64,000 nt of DNA, taken from Amycolatopsis deserti. GTDB taxonomy: Bacteria; Actinomycetota; Actinomycetes; Mycobacteriales; Pseudonocardiaceae. A program made the position numbers and the translations under genes. Numbering within the stretch: the first letter of the stretch is position 1; every line of letters starts with the position of its first letter. Below the pieces are notes generated by a model, which was not told where the DNA came from, searched no databases, and saw only the letters and a program-made list of their open reading frames with translations. The stretch is taken from the NCBI RefSeq assembly GCF_014653945.1, contig NZ_BNAU01000002.1:429914-493913 (forward strand), given 5' to 3'. This document shows, piece after piece, positions 1 to 10,751 of this stretch.

Positions 1-630
1 CACCGGTCGGCGCGGCTGCTCGCCGGGCACGGCATCCCGGTGGTGCCCGCCGAACTGGCCGCGGACGAGGCCGAAGCGGTCGCCGCGGCCGAGCGGTTCG
101 GGTACCCGGTGGTGCTCAAGGCCGCGGCGGAGGGGCTCGGGCACAAGAGCGACATCGGCGGCGTGCGGCTGGGGCTGACCGGGCCGGACGAGGTGCGGGC
201 GGCGCACCGCGAGGTGGTCGCCGCGCTGCGTGCACACGGCCATGCGGACGCGGCCACCCTGGTCCAGCCGCAGCGGCGGGGCGGGGTGGAACTGCTGGTC
301 GGCGTGGTGCGTGATCCGGCGTGGGGCCTGACCATGGCGATCGGGCTGGGCGGGGTGTGGGTGGAGGTCCTGCGGGACACCGCGCTGCGGCTGCTGCCGG
401 TCACCCCGGAGGACGTGCGTGCGGCGCTGGCCGAGCTGCGCGGGTACGGCCTGCTGACCGGCGCGCGCGGCGCGGAGCCGGCCGACCTCGGGCGGCTGTC
501 GGAGGTGATCGCGCGCATCGGCGAGGTGGCCGTGGAGCTGGGCCCGCGGCTGTCCGCGCTCGAGGTGAACCCGCTGCTGGTGGCCGGGTCCCGGGTGGAG
601 GCGCTGGACGCGTTGGTCACCTGGGCGTGA
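1..630 (+). CDS. ADP-forming acyl-CoA synthetase, C-terminal ATP-grasp part (5' partial)
   Basis: The frame is open from the first base, so the gene begins upstream; about 209 residues are visible. They match the ATP-grasp (beta) part of NDP-forming acyl-CoA synthetases: a VVLKAAAEGLGHKSDIGGV lysine segment near the visible N-terminus, LLVGVVRDPAWGLTMAIGLGG in the middle and LSALEVNPLLV near the end. This half of the enzyme carries the ATP/ADP-binding, phosphotransfer step that links CoA thioesters to acids. It ends 87 bases before the ABM gene, with a palindromic operator candidate between them, so it is probably not part of that downstream unit. The acyl substrate cannot be told from this fragment. 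Confidence 0.85.
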   Translation, partial: HRSARLLAGHGIPVVPAELAADEAEAVAAAERFGYPVVLKAAAEGLGHKSDIGGVRLGLTGPDEVRAAHREVVAALRAHGHADAATLVQPQRRGGVELLVGVVRDPAWGLTMAIGLGGVWVEVLRDTALRLLPVTPEDVRAALAELRGYGLLTGARGAEPADLGRLSEVIARIGEVAVELGPRLSALEVNPLLVAGSRVEALDALVTWA

Positions 631-642
631 CCGGCCGTGGTC

Positions 643-657
643 GTCTCAGATCGAGAC
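643..657. promoter_or_regulatory. Candidate activator site, palindrome GTCTCA-N3-CGAGAC
   Basis: The 15-base sequence GTCTCAGATCGAGAC lies 60 bases before the ABM start. It differs by one base in the right half from two perfect copies at 1264-1278 and 10752-10766. The shared arrangement suggests binding by the Fis-family regulator encoded at 10854-12635. That link is inference. Confidence 0.6.
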
Positions 658-717
658 AGCCGGTGCCGGCGCCGGGTGTTACACCAACCCGGACACAGTC
701 GGCAGAAGGAGCAGCAG

Positions 718-1044
718 ATGATCTTCATCACGGCCAAGTTCCGCGTCAAGGACACCTACGCCGACCACTGGCCGGAGATCGCGCGGGAGTTCACCGAGGC
801 GACCCGCGCGGAGCCGGGGTGCCTGTGGTTCGACTGGTCCCGCAGCGTCGACGACCCGGCCGAGTACGTCCTGGTCGAGGCGTTCGCCGACGCCGACGCC
901 GGCGCCCGGCACGTGCGGTCCGCGCATTTCCGGGCCGCGCGGGAGACGCTTCCGAAGCACCTCGCCGAGACGCCGCGGATCGTGAACACGGTGGTGGACC
1001 AGGACGACTGGTCCGAGCTCGGCGAACTCGCCGTGCGGGACTGA
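718..1044 (+). CDS. Antibiotic biosynthesis monooxygenase (ABM) domain protein
   Basis: A 108-residue protein starting MIFITAKFRVKD, with the short ferredoxin-like alpha/beta pattern of the ABM/YgiN family (for example the GCLWFDWSRS strand and the HVRSAHF segment). Members oxidise quinols or other small aromatics without a cofactor, or act as small-molecule monooxygenases or isomerases. ATG at 718 was chosen over the GTG at 637 because AGAAGGAG sits 6 bases upstream and the family begins here. A GTCTCA-type palindrome precedes it, so it may be induced together with the monooxygenase operon. Its substrate is not visible from sequence. Confidence 0.8.
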   Translation: MIFITAKFRVKDTYADHWPEIAREFTEATRAEPGCLWFDWSRSVDDPAEYVLVEAFADADAGARHVRSAHFRAARETLPKHLAETPRIVNTVVDQDDWSELGELAVRD

Positions 1045-1059
1045 CGACGGGTGTGGCGC

Positions 1060-1206
1060 TCAGCCGCCCGCCGGGTCGATCCGCCAGCCGGCCCGGACCA
1101 GGTCGCCGAGCGCCCGCTCCAGGCACCCCACGTGCTCGAGGGTCTCCTCCTCGGTCCGGTCCTCGACGACCGGCATCGACAGTTCTTCCAGCGTCACCGC
1201 GACCAT
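1060..1206 (-). CDS. Small hypothetical protein
   Basis: A 48-residue frame starting MVAVTLEELSMPV and ending WRIDPAGG. Codon third positions are almost all G or C, as in neighbouring genes, which supports real coding. It is acidic in the middle (EDRTEEETLEH) and I do not recognise a family. A GTG 36 bases further upstream (1242) would give 60 residues; the ATG is preferred because a GGGGACGAAGGG purine run precedes it. It is divergent from the crotonase-like gene, with the 1264-1278 palindrome between them. Function unknown. Confidence 0.45.
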   Translation of the reverse strand: MVAVTLEELSMPVVEDRTEEETLEHVGCLERALGDLVRAGWRIDPAGG

Positions 1207-1263
1207 CCCTTCGTCCCCGGACTCGCACTCCCCCGATGACACCAGAGTGCGGTCCCCGCGGAG

Positions 1264-1278
1264 GTCTCATTGTGAGAC
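1264..1278. promoter_or_regulatory. Candidate activator site, perfect palindrome GTCTCA-TTG-TGAGAC
   Basis: A perfect 6+3+6 inverted repeat 61 bases before the crotonase-like start and 57 bases before the small minus-strand gene. The same half-sites recur at 10752-10766 in the monooxygenase promoter region. Confidence 0.7.
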
Positions 1279-1339
1279 AGGGGCGGCCGCGTCGCCTCGG
1301 TAGCGTGCGGGCACCGGAAGCGCTTGCCAGGAGGCGACG

Positions 1340-1825
1340 ATGCTGGACCTGCACTACCAGTCGGGAGCGGTGGTGGTGCGTATCCGCACCGCACCCCGGC
1401 CGCTGGACACCGAGCTGCTCGACGGGCTCGCCGCGGCCATCACCTACATCGGCCCCGCGCACCCGATCGTCCTCACCGGGGCGCACGGCGTCTTCGCACC
1501 GGATGTCGCGCCCACCGGTGTGCCCGCCCGCGCCGCGGTGCTGGAGCGGTTGCCGCTCGTCCTGGAGGCTCTGCGGAGCCATCCGCTTCCGGTCGTGGCC
1601 GCCCTCAACGGCGACGCGATCGGCGCGGGGTACCGCCTGGCCGAGGCCGCCGGCGTCCGGATCATCTCGGGTGGGGTCGTCCAGCCCGCACCGCCGCGCG
1701 GGGTGCGCTACGGCCCGCGGGCCGCGGTGGCCGCCGGCCTGGCCGACGTCCACTGTGCACCCGGCGACTTGATCGGCGCCGCCCTGGAGCACGTGCGGGC
1801 GCACCTGCCCGTCGCCGCCGGCTGA
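1340..1825 (+). CDS. Short enoyl-CoA hydratase/isomerase (crotonase)-like protein
   Basis: A 161-residue protein with the crotonase signature region HPLPVVAALNGDAIGAGYRLAEAAGVRI at about residues 75-103. Typical crotonases are about 260 residues, so the C-terminal trimerisation part is missing and the N-terminal substrate loop is shortened. An AGGAGG ribosome-binding site lies 5 bases before the ATG. Being short, it may be a non-catalytic or divergent member. The upstream palindrome suggests co-regulation with the monooxygenase operon. It converges on groEL with a shared terminator hairpin. Confidence 0.75.
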   Translation: MLDLHYQSGAVVVRIRTAPRPLDTELLDGLAAAITYIGPAHPIVLTGAHGVFAPDVAPTGVPARAAVLERLPLVLEALRSHPLPVVAALNGDAIGAGYRLAEAAGVRIISGGVVQPAPPRGVRYGPRAAVAAGLADVHCAPGDLIGAALEHVRAHLPVAAG

Positions 1826-1832
1826 GCAGAAA

Positions 1833-1870
1833 GGCCCCACGCGCGTCCCGGAGAGGACGTGCGTGGGGCC
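1833..1870. terminator. Bidirectional hairpin terminator
   Basis: A 16-base stem (1833-1848 with 1855-1870, one mismatch) and a 6-base loop sit between the convergent crotonase-like gene and groEL. The stem is GC-rich and there is no long T tract, as is common in high-GC actinobacteria. Confidence 0.75.
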
Positions 1871-1882
1871 GTTGTGCGCCGC

Positions 1883-3571
<1,689 letters not shown>

Positions 3572-4597
3572 TCAGGGGATGAGGATCGCCCGGCCGCGGA
3601 CCTTGCCCGCGCTCAGGTCGTCGATGGCCCGCTGGAACTCCTCCAGCCGGTACTGGGCGGTGTGCAGTTTCACCTTGCCCTGGGCGGCGAGCACCATCAG
3701 GTCCTGCAGGTCGGTGTAGGAGCCGACGAGGTTGCCGATGAAGTTGATCTCGGTCGAGATGATGTCGATGGTCGGCACGTCGATGTTCTCGCCGTAGCCG
3801 ACCACGTAGTAGTTGCCCGCGCGGCGCAGCATACGGACGCCCTCCGACGTGGAACCGCCCTCGCCGACGAAGTCGATCACCGCCTCGGCGCCGTGCCCAC
3901 CGGTCAGTTCCAGCACCGCGCGCACGTGGTTGCCGTCGGCCACCACGGTGACGTCGGCGCCGACCTCTTCGGCCAGCCGCAGCGCGGCGGGGTTGCGGTC
4001 CACGACGACGAGCGTGGCCGCGCTCATCGCCTTCAGGCACTGGATGCCGATGTGGCCCAGACCGCCGGCACCGATGATCACGCACACCTCCCCCGGCCGC
4101 AGCACCCTCGCGGCCTTCGCGGCGGCGTGCTGCGCGGTCAGCCCGGCGTCGGCGAGCGCGGCCACGTCGGCGGGTTCGAGGCTGTCGTCGAGCCTGACGC
4201 ACGAGCGGGCCGAGGTGAGCAGGTACTCGGCGTACCCGCCGTGGCTGTCGATGCCGGGGAAGCGCGAGTTCTCGCAGTGCACGTCGTCGCCGAGCCGGCA
4301 GGCCCGGCACAGGCCGCAGGTGATCAGCGGGTGGAGGATCACCTTGTCCCCCACCGCCACGTTCGTGACCGCGTCCCCGACGGCGTGCACCCAGCCCGCG
4401 TTCTCGTGCCCGATCGTGTAGGGCAGGGCGACACCGGATTTCTCCGCCCACTGCCCTTCCAGGATGTGCAGATCGGTGCGGCACACGCCCGCCGCGCCCA
4501 CCCGGACCACGACGTCCAGCGGCCCGGTGATCTTGGGTTCCTCGACGTCGCGCAGTTCGAGGTTGCGGTGGTAGCCGGTGACCTGTGCGGCTTTCAT
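3572..4597 (-). CDS. Zinc-dependent alcohol dehydrogenase of the monooxygenase operon
   Basis: A 341-residue medium-chain dehydrogenase. Zinc ligand regions are visible as GVCRTDLH and GHENAG (catalytic zinc) and the CGLCRACRLGDDVHC cluster (structural zinc); the NAD-binding glycine motif is GAGGLGHIG. In homologous operons this enzyme oxidises the alcohol made by the monooxygenase, for example 2-propanol to acetone. The start overlaps the stop of the preceding MIP18-like gene by 4 bases (ATGA), so the two are translationally coupled. The exact substrate is inferred from context. Confidence 0.88.
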   Translation of the reverse strand: MKAAQVTGYHRNLELRDVEEPKITGPLDVVVRVGAAGVCRTDLHILEGQWAEKSGVALPYTIGHENAGWVHAVGDAVTNVAVGDKVILHPLITCGLCRACRLGDDVHCENSRFPGIDSHGGYAEYLLTSARSCVRLDDSLEPADVAALADAGLTAQHAAAKAARVLRPGEVCVIIGAGGLGHIGIQCLKAMSAATLVVVDRNPAALRLAEEVGADVTVVADGNHVRAVLELTGGHGAEAVIDFVGEGGSTSEGVRMLRRAGNYYVVGYGENIDVPTIDIISTEINFIGNLVGSYTDLQDLMVLAAQGKVKLHTAQYRLEEFQRAIDDLSAGKVRGRAILIP

Positions 4598-5331
4598 GGG
4601 TGGCTCCTGGTGTTGGTGACGACCGGGGCGGAGCCGGCGGGATCGACGCCGGCGTAACGGGTGGCGAGCAGGCCCCGGCAGAAGTGGGCGTTGCCCTCGA
4701 TGGACACGCGGGTGGCGGTGGCCAGCCGCAACCGCAGCGCCACGTCGGACCCCGTGACCGGGGTGCCGTCGTGGTCCACCATCACCCGCGCGTGCGAGTG
4801 GTTGGGCAGTCCGACGGCCTCGCGCCGCCGCATGAGGGCCGACTTCAGGCGGCCCTCCGGCAGGTCGAACAGCTCCAGCAGCGGCAGCTCCTCGATCGTC
4901 CACGCGCCGCTGGCCAGCACGGACCGGCAGCACCGTTCCATCGCGGCCAGGTGAGCCTTGCGCTGGAAGGTGCGGCGCAGTTCGTCCAGGCTGTCCTGCG
5001 CCTCCACGCCGAAGGTCCCGACGTAACCGAGCCCGGCGGCGGTTCCAGTGTTGATCTTGTCGGAGTCGTGGTGGTCGTCGAGCAGCACCCGCACCCGCCC
5101 CACCCCGGGCACCGTCGCCAGCGCGTCGTAGGCGTCGGCCACCATGAGGTAGGCGAAGTTGGGGGCGCAGAACGAGGTGGGCAGGCGCAGGTGCACCTCC
5201 ACGCCCTCGTCGTCGATCGCCACGGACCGGACGAAACCCAGCTCGGTCACCGGCTCGTCGAGTTCGGGGTCGAGCACCGTGGACAGCGCCGCGAGGACTT
5301 CGGCTTCCACGGACACGGCGGTCTGGGTCAT
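4594..5331 (-). CDS. MIP18/DUF59-family iron-sulfur assembly-like protein
   Basis: A 245-residue protein. Residues about 8-85 form a MIP18 (DUF59) domain (VLDPELDEPVTELGFV and the cysteine-bearing SFCAPNFAYL). The remaining part is particular to monooxygenase-operon members. DUF59 proteins help Fe-S or metal-centre assembly; here the client could be the diiron hydroxylase or the [2Fe-2S] reductase (inference). The gene sits in the same place as in mycobacterial mim clusters, between amidohydrolase and alcohol dehydrogenase, and overlaps both neighbours by 4 bases. Confidence 0.82.
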   Translation of the reverse strand: MTQTAVSVEAEVLAALSTVLDPELDEPVTELGFVRSVAIDDEGVEVHLRLPTSFCAPNFAYLMVADAYDALATVPGVGRVRVLLDDHHDSDKINTGTAAGLGYVGTFGVEAQDSLDELRRTFQRKAHLAAMERCCRSVLASGAWTIEELPLLELFDLPEGRLKSALMRRREAVGLPNHSHARVMVDHDGTPVTGSDVALRLRLATATRVSIEGNAHFCRGLLATRYAGVDPAGSAPVVTNTRSHP

Positions 5332-6362
5332 GAGGCACCAGCCCCCGCCGCGACCTCGGCGTCCGCGTCACCGGCCTGGGTCGGCAGGCGCAGCTCGCCG
5401 GGCACGTCCAGGTCGTACAACGCGGCCGCGTTGAGACCGAGGATCTTCTTCTTCTGGTCGGTGGTGATCGGCGCGTACTCGGTCATGTTGGCGGGGATCT
5501 GGAAGTCCACGAACTTCTCCACCAGCCACTTCGGCGTCCACAGGGCGTAGTCGCTGCCGAAGAGGATCTTGTCCTCGCCGATCCAGTACAGCAGTTCGCC
5601 GATGATCTGGGCGAAGTAGCGCGGCCGCGTGTGGATGAACGGGATCGCCACGGCCAGTCCGCCGTAGACGTTGGACTCCTGCGTGGCGATCCAGCAGAAG
5701 TCCTCCAGCCGCGGCAGCCCGACGTGCTCGACGATGAAGTTGAGGTCGAGGTAGTCGGTGGCGACCTTGTCGATGTCGGCGACGTCGAAGGCGTCCCGGT
5801 CCAGCGGCCGGATCGTCGGTCCCTTGTGGACGTGGATGTTGCGGATGCCCAGTTCCAGGCACTCCTCGAGGTAGCGGCGCGACCACGGCTCGTCGAGCTT
5901 GTAGCCGCGCGAGTCGCCGTGCCATTCGGCGGTGTAGAGCTTGACGCCCTTGAGCCCGAACCGTTCCGCGTCCCGGCGCAGCTGTTCCAGCCCGGCCTCG
6001 CCGTGGCGCGGGTCGTAGGCGTGGTTGTAGGTGAGCTTGTCCGGGTGCTGCCGGGTGAGCCCGAACGCTTCCTCGGTCTGCCCGAACCCGGTGTGGTAGA
6101 AGTCGCTGAGCAGGGTGGCCTGGAAGATGGCGTGGTCGACGTAGCCCTCGCCGAAGAGGTCCTTCATGAACCGCTCGGCGCCGTAGTAGGTGTAGGTGTC
6201 GTAGTCCCAGACGACCTCTTCCGGGCTGAGGTTCTTGTGGTAGTCGTAGAAGCAGTCGATGAACTGCTTGCCGTGCACGTTCTTGTGGTTGGACGCCCGG
6301 CCGTCCCAGATGTGGACGTGCCCGTCGACCACGTAGTACTTTTCGCCGTCCTTTTCGTACAT
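5328..6362 (-). CDS. Amidohydrolase 2 family protein of the monooxygenase operon
   Basis: A 344-residue TIM-barrel metal-dependent hydrolase. It begins with the strand-1 metal motif VVDGHVHIWDG, and has HVHKGPTIRP, IVEHVGLP and ILFGSDYALWTP as later metal-site strands. ATG at 6362 was chosen because the family starts MYEKDG; the longer frame upstream runs through a hairpin. Homologues occur in nearly every propane/phenol monooxygenase operon of this type; their role is not settled, and assembly of the hydroxylase has been considered. It overlaps the MIP18-like gene by 4 bases. Confidence 0.85.
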   Translation of the reverse strand: MYEKDGEKYYVVDGHVHIWDGRASNHKNVHGKQFIDCFYDYHKNLSPEEVVWDYDTYTYYGAERFMKDLFGEGYVDHAIFQATLLSDFYHTGFGQTEEAFGLTRQHPDKLTYNHAYDPRHGEAGLEQLRRDAERFGLKGVKLYTAEWHGDSRGYKLDEPWSRRYLEECLELGIRNIHVHKGPTIRPLDRDAFDVADIDKVATDYLDLNFIVEHVGLPRLEDFCWIATQESNVYGGLAVAIPFIHTRPRYFAQIIGELLYWIGEDKILFGSDYALWTPKWLVEKFVDFQIPANMTEYAPITTDQKKKILGLNAAALYDLDVPGELRLPTQAGDADAEVAAGAGAS

Positions 6363-6398
6363 CGCTCGCCCTTCGCGGTGCTGGTGCTCGGTGGAACC

Positions 6399-6429
6399 GT
6401 GGTGGCGGGCCTGCCCGGCCCGCCACCAC
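6399..6429 (-). terminator. Intra-operon hairpin between coupling-protein and amidohydrolase genes
   Basis: A perfect 13-base stem (6399-6411 with 6417-6429) and a 5-base loop in the 82-base gap. It may be a partial terminator or an mRNA-stability element that lowers expression of the accessory genes relative to the enzyme subunits. Confidence 0.6.
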
Positions 6430-6444
6430 GAGTGCGGGGTTTCG

Positions 6445-6795
6445 TCAGCCGTGCGCGGACAGGTCGAAACCGATGTACTCGGCCGCGTCCTCCGGGTTGG
6501 CGAACAGCAGGGTGCGGTCGTCCAGGTGCACCATGCGGCCGTAGTGCGTGGAGCTGATCTCCTCGAAGATCGACCCGTCGAACGGCTCACCGAGTGCCTC
6601 GGTCAGCTCGTCGTAGTCGAACTCCAGCAGCCGGGTGCCGTCCACGCGGATCATCGACGGGTACTCCACCAGGGACACGCCGTTCTTGGCCCCCATCACG
6701 TCGGCGACCACGCGCCCGATCGGGGTGTTCATCAGCGTGACGCCGCACATGTTCGACGACCCGGCCTGCGAACCGAACTGCATGGTGCTGCTCAC
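6445..6795 (-). CDS. mimD: Monooxygenase coupling (effector) protein
   Basis: A 116-residue MmoB/DmpM-family protein ([19 protein letters not shown], then [31 protein letters not shown]). These small proteins bind the diiron hydroxylase and tune electron transfer and substrate access. The GTG at 6795 was chosen because it forms a GTGA overlap with the stop of the small-subunit gene; the ATG at 6783 is an alternative. Gene order hydroxylase large, reductase, hydroxylase small, coupling protein matches mim/prm operons. Confidence 0.88.
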   Translation of the reverse strand: MSSTMQFGSQAGSSNMCGVTLMNTPIGRVVADVMGAKNGVSLVEYPSMIRVDGTRLLEFDYDELTEALGEPFDGSIFEEISSTHYGRMVHLDDRTLLFANPEDAAEYIGFDLSAHG

Positions 6796-7892
6796 TTGTC
6801 CAACTCCTTCGGGGTGTCCAGCCCGATCTCCTCGAGCAGCTGGGCGAACTTCTCCTTGGTGGCGGCCAGCGAGTCGGCGAACGTGCGGGCCTTCTCGGCC
6901 GGCTGCGACCAGATCGGCTGCAGCGCGTAGGCGGCGTCCAGGCACGGCGGCACCCACTTCGCGAGCCACTGGCCGAACAGCTCCCGGTTGCTCTCGCCGA
7001 ACTGCTCGTCGCGGGTGAGCATCCGGAACAGCGCCCGCGTGTAGCCGAGGTCGCGGCTGTAGTCGTACTCGCCGGTGCCGACGATGGTCGGGGTGATGTA
7101 GTCGCCATTGGTGGCGGCGATCTGCATGACCAGCTCCGACCGGAAGAGCTGGCCGACCAGCTGCTCGAACACGACGTTGGTGCCGAACAGCAGCTCCGCC
7201 CAGTCACCGACCGCGGTGAGCTCCTCGACGGCCTTGCGGGTGGGCTGCCACTCCTCGGCCGAGGCCCAGACTTCCTTGTGCACCGAGCCGTCGAAGGTGT
7301 CCAGCGACTCCGACAGGTCCAGGTTGAACAGCGCGAGGTCCTGCGCGAAGCGCATCTTGTGCGCGGCGTTGACGGCCACCGCGGTGTTGATCATGTTGGT
7401 GGGGCCGGACCGCTGGATCGAGGTGAACACGTGCAGCGCCATCCCGTTCTCGGCGTGCATCCAGGCGCCGAGGTTGCGGGCGATGAACTTCTGCCACGCG
7501 GTGTTCCAGTTGCCGTAGGCGCCGGCGCGCTTGGCGTTCTCCAGGCACAGGGAGACCTGCCGGACCACCGCGGAGTTGTTGCGGTAGATCGTCTGCTCCC
7601 ACTCCTCGTTCGGGTCGAGGAAGGCGTGCCAGTTCGACGATTTCGCGGAGGTCCACTCCTTCGGGTAGCCGCCGGGCCCGTCGCCGAAGCCGTAGATCCA
7701 GCCCTGGCTCAGGTGCCGCTCGGGGTCCGGCTGCACGTCGACGGTGACGTCCTCGTACACGGTCGCGCGCAGCTTGGCCGGCTTGAAGTAGTTGTAGGCG
7801 CGGCTCTTCGAGCTGGGGAACTCGAGTGCGCCTGCCTCGGAGTCGGTGAACTCCACCTTCGGGAAGCTGCGCGTCTTCGCACTGCTCGTCAT
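6792..7892 (-). CDS. mimC: Propane/phenol-type monooxygenase, hydroxylase small (beta) subunit
   Basis: A 366-residue ferritin-like helical protein resembling the beta subunit of soluble diiron monooxygenases (for example [22 protein letters not shown] near the start and [10 protein letters not shown] further on). The beta subunit has no catalytic metal ligands; it supports the alpha subunit in the hydroxylase dimer. It lies 20 bases after the reductase gene and overlaps the coupling-protein gene. Confidence in the family is high; assignment to the mim/prm type rests on sequence pattern plus operon order. Confidence 0.92.
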   Translation of the reverse strand: MTSSAKTRSFPKVEFTDSEAGALEFPSSKSRAYNYFKPAKLRATVYEDVTVDVQPDPERHLSQGWIYGFGDGPGGYPKEWTSAKSSNWHAFLDPNEEWEQTIYRNNSAVVRQVSLCLENAKRAGAYGNWNTAWQKFIARNLGAWMHAENGMALHVFTSIQRSGPTNMINTAVAVNAAHKMRFAQDLALFNLDLSESLDTFDGSVHKEVWASAEEWQPTRKAVEELTAVGDWAELLFGTNVVFEQLVGQLFRSELVMQIAATNGDYITPTIVGTGEYDYSRDLGYTRALFRMLTRDEQFGESNRELFGQWLAKWVPPCLDAAYALQPIWSQPAEKARTFADSLAATKEKFAQLLEEIGLDTPKELDK

Positions 7893-7912
7893 GTGTTGTC
7901 TCCTTGCGATGT

Positions 7913-8959
7913 CTACTCGTCGCGAACCGATGTGGTGAACTTGTCGTAGAACACCTGGTCGTCCGGCACGCCCTGGCGGGCCGCCAGCGCCAGCGCCGCG
8001 TCCACCATCGGCGGCGGGCCGCACAGGTACACCTCGCTGCGGTGCAGCTCGGGCTCCCTGGCCTCCACCACGTCGGTGACCATGCCGGGTTCCGCGGTGA
8101 CGCCGAGCCCTTCGGCGCCCTCGGCGGACTCCGAGAGCGCGACGACGAACCCGAAGTCCGGCAGGCGCTCGCCGAGTGCGCGGATCTCGTCCAGGTAGAA
8201 CAGGTCCGCGGCGGTGCGGGCGCCGTAGTAGAAGCGGATCCGGCGGGTGTCCCCGGTTTCGCTGAGGTGGCGCAGCAGGCTGAGCACCGGGGCCATGCCG
8301 GCGCCGCCCGCCATCAGCACCAGGGGCAGCACGTGCCCGTTCTTGAGCGTGAAGTTGCCGTACGGCCCGGTGAGGTCGATGGTGTCGCCGGGCGCGATCC
8401 CGTCGTCCAGCAGCGACGAGAACTTGCCGCCCGGGTACTTCTTGATGACGAACTCGATGTGGTCGCCCGAGGACGGGATCGTGGCCATCGAGAACGAGCG
8501 GTGCTCGTCGGTGCCGGGGATGGTGAGGTCGGCGTACTGCCCGGGTTTGAACTCGTAGGCGGGCGGGTCGACCGGTTTGAGCTTGAGCCCGACGATGTCG
8601 TGCGTGTGCTCCACGACCTCGAGGACCTCGGTCCGGATCTGTTGCAGCGGGGCGGAGTTGAGCAGCTCTTCCTCGTCGAAGTTGAGCAGCTCGATGGTGC
8701 AGTCGCTGAAGGCGTGCGCCCGGCACAGCAGCACGTAGCCCTCTTCGACCTCGGCGTCGTTGCAGGCGAACGTCGAGTAGCGCTCCATTTGGATGTCACC
8801 GTCGAGCACATACGACTTGCACGCCGAGCATTGGCCTTCGCGGCACCCGTGCATGAGGTGGATGCCCTGGCGGAACGCGGCGTCGAGGATCTTCTCGTCC
8901 TCGCCGACCTCCATCTCGATGTCGACCGGTTCGAAGGAGATGCGGTGCTTGTCGGCCAT
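7913..8959 (-). CDS. mimB: Monooxygenase reductase component (2Fe-2S/FAD)
   Basis: A 348-residue electron-transfer protein. The N-terminal plant-type ferredoxin domain carries Cys39, Cys44, Cys47 and Cys79 (CREGQCSAC and YVLLC). The FAD-binding motif RSFSMA lies near residue 185 and the NAD-binding region GGAGMAPVLSLLR and YLCGPPPMV follow. It passes electrons from NADH through FAD and the Fe-S cluster to the diiron hydroxylase. It is preceded by a hairpin in the gap after the large-subunit gene. Confidence 0.93.
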   Translation of the reverse strand: MADKHRISFEPVDIEMEVGEDEKILDAAFRQGIHLMHGCREGQCSACKSYVLDGDIQMERYSTFACNDAEVEEGYVLLCRAHAFSDCTIELLNFDEEELLNSAPLQQIRTEVLEVVEHTHDIVGLKLKPVDPPAYEFKPGQYADLTIPGTDEHRSFSMATIPSSGDHIEFVIKKYPGGKFSSLLDDGIAPGDTIDLTGPYGNFTLKNGHVLPLVLMAGGAGMAPVLSLLRHLSETGDTRRIRFYYGARTAADLFYLDEIRALGERLPDFGFVVALSESAEGAEGLGVTAEPGMVTDVVEAREPELHRSEVYLCGPPPMVDAALALAARQGVPDDQVFYDKFTTSVRDE

Positions 8960-8983
8960 TGGTCTCTCGATTCTCCGGAGGGG

Positions 8984-9015
8984 GCGGACGGCGGTGGGGG
9001 CACACCGCCGTCCGC
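8984..9015 (-). terminator. Intra-operon hairpin between large-subunit and reductase genes
   Basis: A perfect 13-base stem (8984-8996 with 9003-9015) and 6-base loop lie in the 71-base gap directly after the large-subunit gene. It could attenuate transcription or protect the 3' end of the large-subunit message, giving subunit stoichiometry control. Confidence 0.65.
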
Positions 9016-9030
9016 GGGTCCTCAGGCCAG

Positions 9031-10668
9031 TCAGGCGACCGTGACGTTCGGGTTGGCGCGGTAGGCCGCGGCCCACTCCTCGCGTTCGGCGTCGGTCATC
9101 TGGTTGAGCGTGACGTTCGGGCTGGCGAACCGGATGCCCCGGATGTCGTCGAGCGTCCACAGCTTCTTCGGGTCGTCCAGGTCCAGGTGCGGCTGCGGGA
9201 TGAGGGTCTTGCCGTCGTCGCGGACGTAGCCCAGGTCGGCGACGATGTCGGCGAGATCGCGGTCGTGGTGCAGCGTCTCCCACTCGCGCTTGCCGGTGAG
9301 CCGGCCCATGTTGGGGGTCTCCCGGCCCTCGTACTCCGGGCGGAAGGCGACCTTGTCGGTCCAGGCGCAGGTCTCCGAGCAGTAGGTCCGCCACTGGTCG
9401 TCGACCTTGTCGACCACCAGGTCCTCGCGGACGAGGCAGGGCACCATGCAGGTCCAGCACCGGTGCGGGTACTCGTAGCCGACGTCTTCGAACGCGATCG
9501 GCTTGTTCCGGCCCGGGTAACGCAGCCGGTTGTAGGCCTCCCACCACTTGCCGAACTGGCTGTACCAGCCCGGGTACTTGTCCTCGAACCACTCGAAGTC
9601 GGCGTCGGTCATGCCGTCGATGCGCCAGTAGTTCACCGGCCAGCCGGTGGCGAAGAACTGCGCCACGCGGTGCACGTAGAACTTGTTGGTGATCCGGTTC
9701 CACGCCTCCTCGACCAGGTCGTGCGGGATGACCAGGCCGTACTTCTCCAGCGGGAGCAGGTAGCTGCGGTAGTAGTCGTCGTAGATCCAGCGGCGCCACA
9801 TCTCGGCGTAGGACTCGCGGTCCTTGCGCCGGTCCTTCGTGCCGTACTCGATGAACGTGCCGATCGCGGCGTCCACCACGCAGTGGTTGTTCCACCAGGC
9901 GTAGCGCAGGTCGCGCTCCAGCAGCGGGCGGTTGCGCTCGTCGGCCAGTGCCATCAACAGGATGGAGTAGCCGTTGCTGATGTGCCGCGACTCGTCGGAC
10001 TGCACCGAGTGGAAGACCGTCGGCAGCAGGTAGTCGCCGTTGGCGGCGGCCTCGTCGGGCATCGCGACGAACAGGGTGTTGGTGAACGCGGTCTCGGCCA
10101 CGACCGTCAGGTAGATGTTGGCCGCGGTGATCGCGTCACCGGTGATGAACCCCTCGCCGAACTGGCGGCCGATGGTGCCCGCGTAGTTGTTCGCGAACGC
10201 CTTCTCGGTGATGTCGAAACCCGCCGGGTCGATGTAGTTGTTCATGTACAGCTTCTTGAGGTTCATCTGGATCGTGGAGTGGCGAACCTCGTCGATCATC
10301 TGCACCGCGAGTCCGTTGTGGATCTCCGGGTTCGGCACCGCGTCGATGGCCATCGGCATCGCCCGCGCCGCGGAGATCTCCGGGAACGGGATGATCGACA
10401 GGAACAGCTTCTGCCACTCCAGCCAGCGCTGCTGCACCTGCCGGAACATGTTGCCGCGGATCGCGCCGTCCATCGCGCCGAAGACGCGGTTGTCCTTCTC
10501 CTCCTCCATCGGGAAGTAGGAGCGCATGATCTGCTTGAGCGGGTCCTTCTTGGGGGCCTTCTCGAACGTGTAGTCCGTGCCGAACCGGGTCGCCGGCGTG
10601 GCGAAGGTCGGCTCCCAGGACAACTCCGTGATCTTGTTGTGCGCCTTGGTGAGACTCTGCCTGCTCAA
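9031..10668 (-). CDS. mimA: Propane/phenol-type monooxygenase, hydroxylase large (alpha) subunit
   Basis: A 545-residue diiron hydroxylase. From the chosen start, the metal ligands are Glu97 (FPEIS), Glu127 and His130 (DEVRH), Glu192 (AETAF), and Glu226 and His229 (DESRH), the canonical E-ExxH / E-ExxH set. A late CWTCM...CSETC pair may bind another metal. The start is a TTG at 10668: GAGGAGG lies 5 bases upstream and the following residues [12 protein letters not shown] match the beginning of mycobacterial MimA as I recall it. An in-frame ATG further upstream would add residues running through the promoter region. The enzyme hydroxylates small alkanes, ketones or phenols; substrate range cannot be decided from sequence. 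Confidence 0.95.
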   Translation of the reverse strand: MSRQSLTKAHNKITELSWEPTFATPATRFGTDYTFEKAPKKDPLKQIMRSYFPMEEEKDNRVFGAMDGAIRGNMFRQVQQRWLEWQKLFLSIIPFPEISAARAMPMAIDAVPNPEIHNGLAVQMIDEVRHSTIQMNLKKLYMNNYIDPAGFDITEKAFANNYAGTIGRQFGEGFITGDAITAANIYLTVVAETAFTNTLFVAMPDEAAANGDYLLPTVFHSVQSDESRHISNGYSILLMALADERNRPLLERDLRYAWWNNHCVVDAAIGTFIEYGTKDRRKDRESYAEMWRRWIYDDYYRSYLLPLEKYGLVIPHDLVEEAWNRITNKFYVHRVAQFFATGWPVNYWRIDGMTDADFEWFEDKYPGWYSQFGKWWEAYNRLRYPGRNKPIAFEDVGYEYPHRCWTCMVPCLVREDLVVDKVDDQWRTYCSETCAWTDKVAFRPEYEGRETPNMGRLTGKREWETLHHDRDLADIVADLGYVRDDGKTLIPQPHLDLDDPKKLWTLDDIRGIRFASPNVTLNQMTDAEREEWAAAYRANPNVTVA

Positions 10669-10751
10669 TTCAGCCTCCTCGGGCCGGGGTCTCGCCGCCC
10701 GGCAGTCGTCACTGACGGGGGAGAGTGTGTTGCGCATCGCAGGTGAGTTCT

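Noticed and set aside
1051-1239. A 62-codon plus-strand frame opposite the small hypothetical gene
   Set aside because: No ribosome-binding site and no recognisable features; the minus-strand frame has a better start context.
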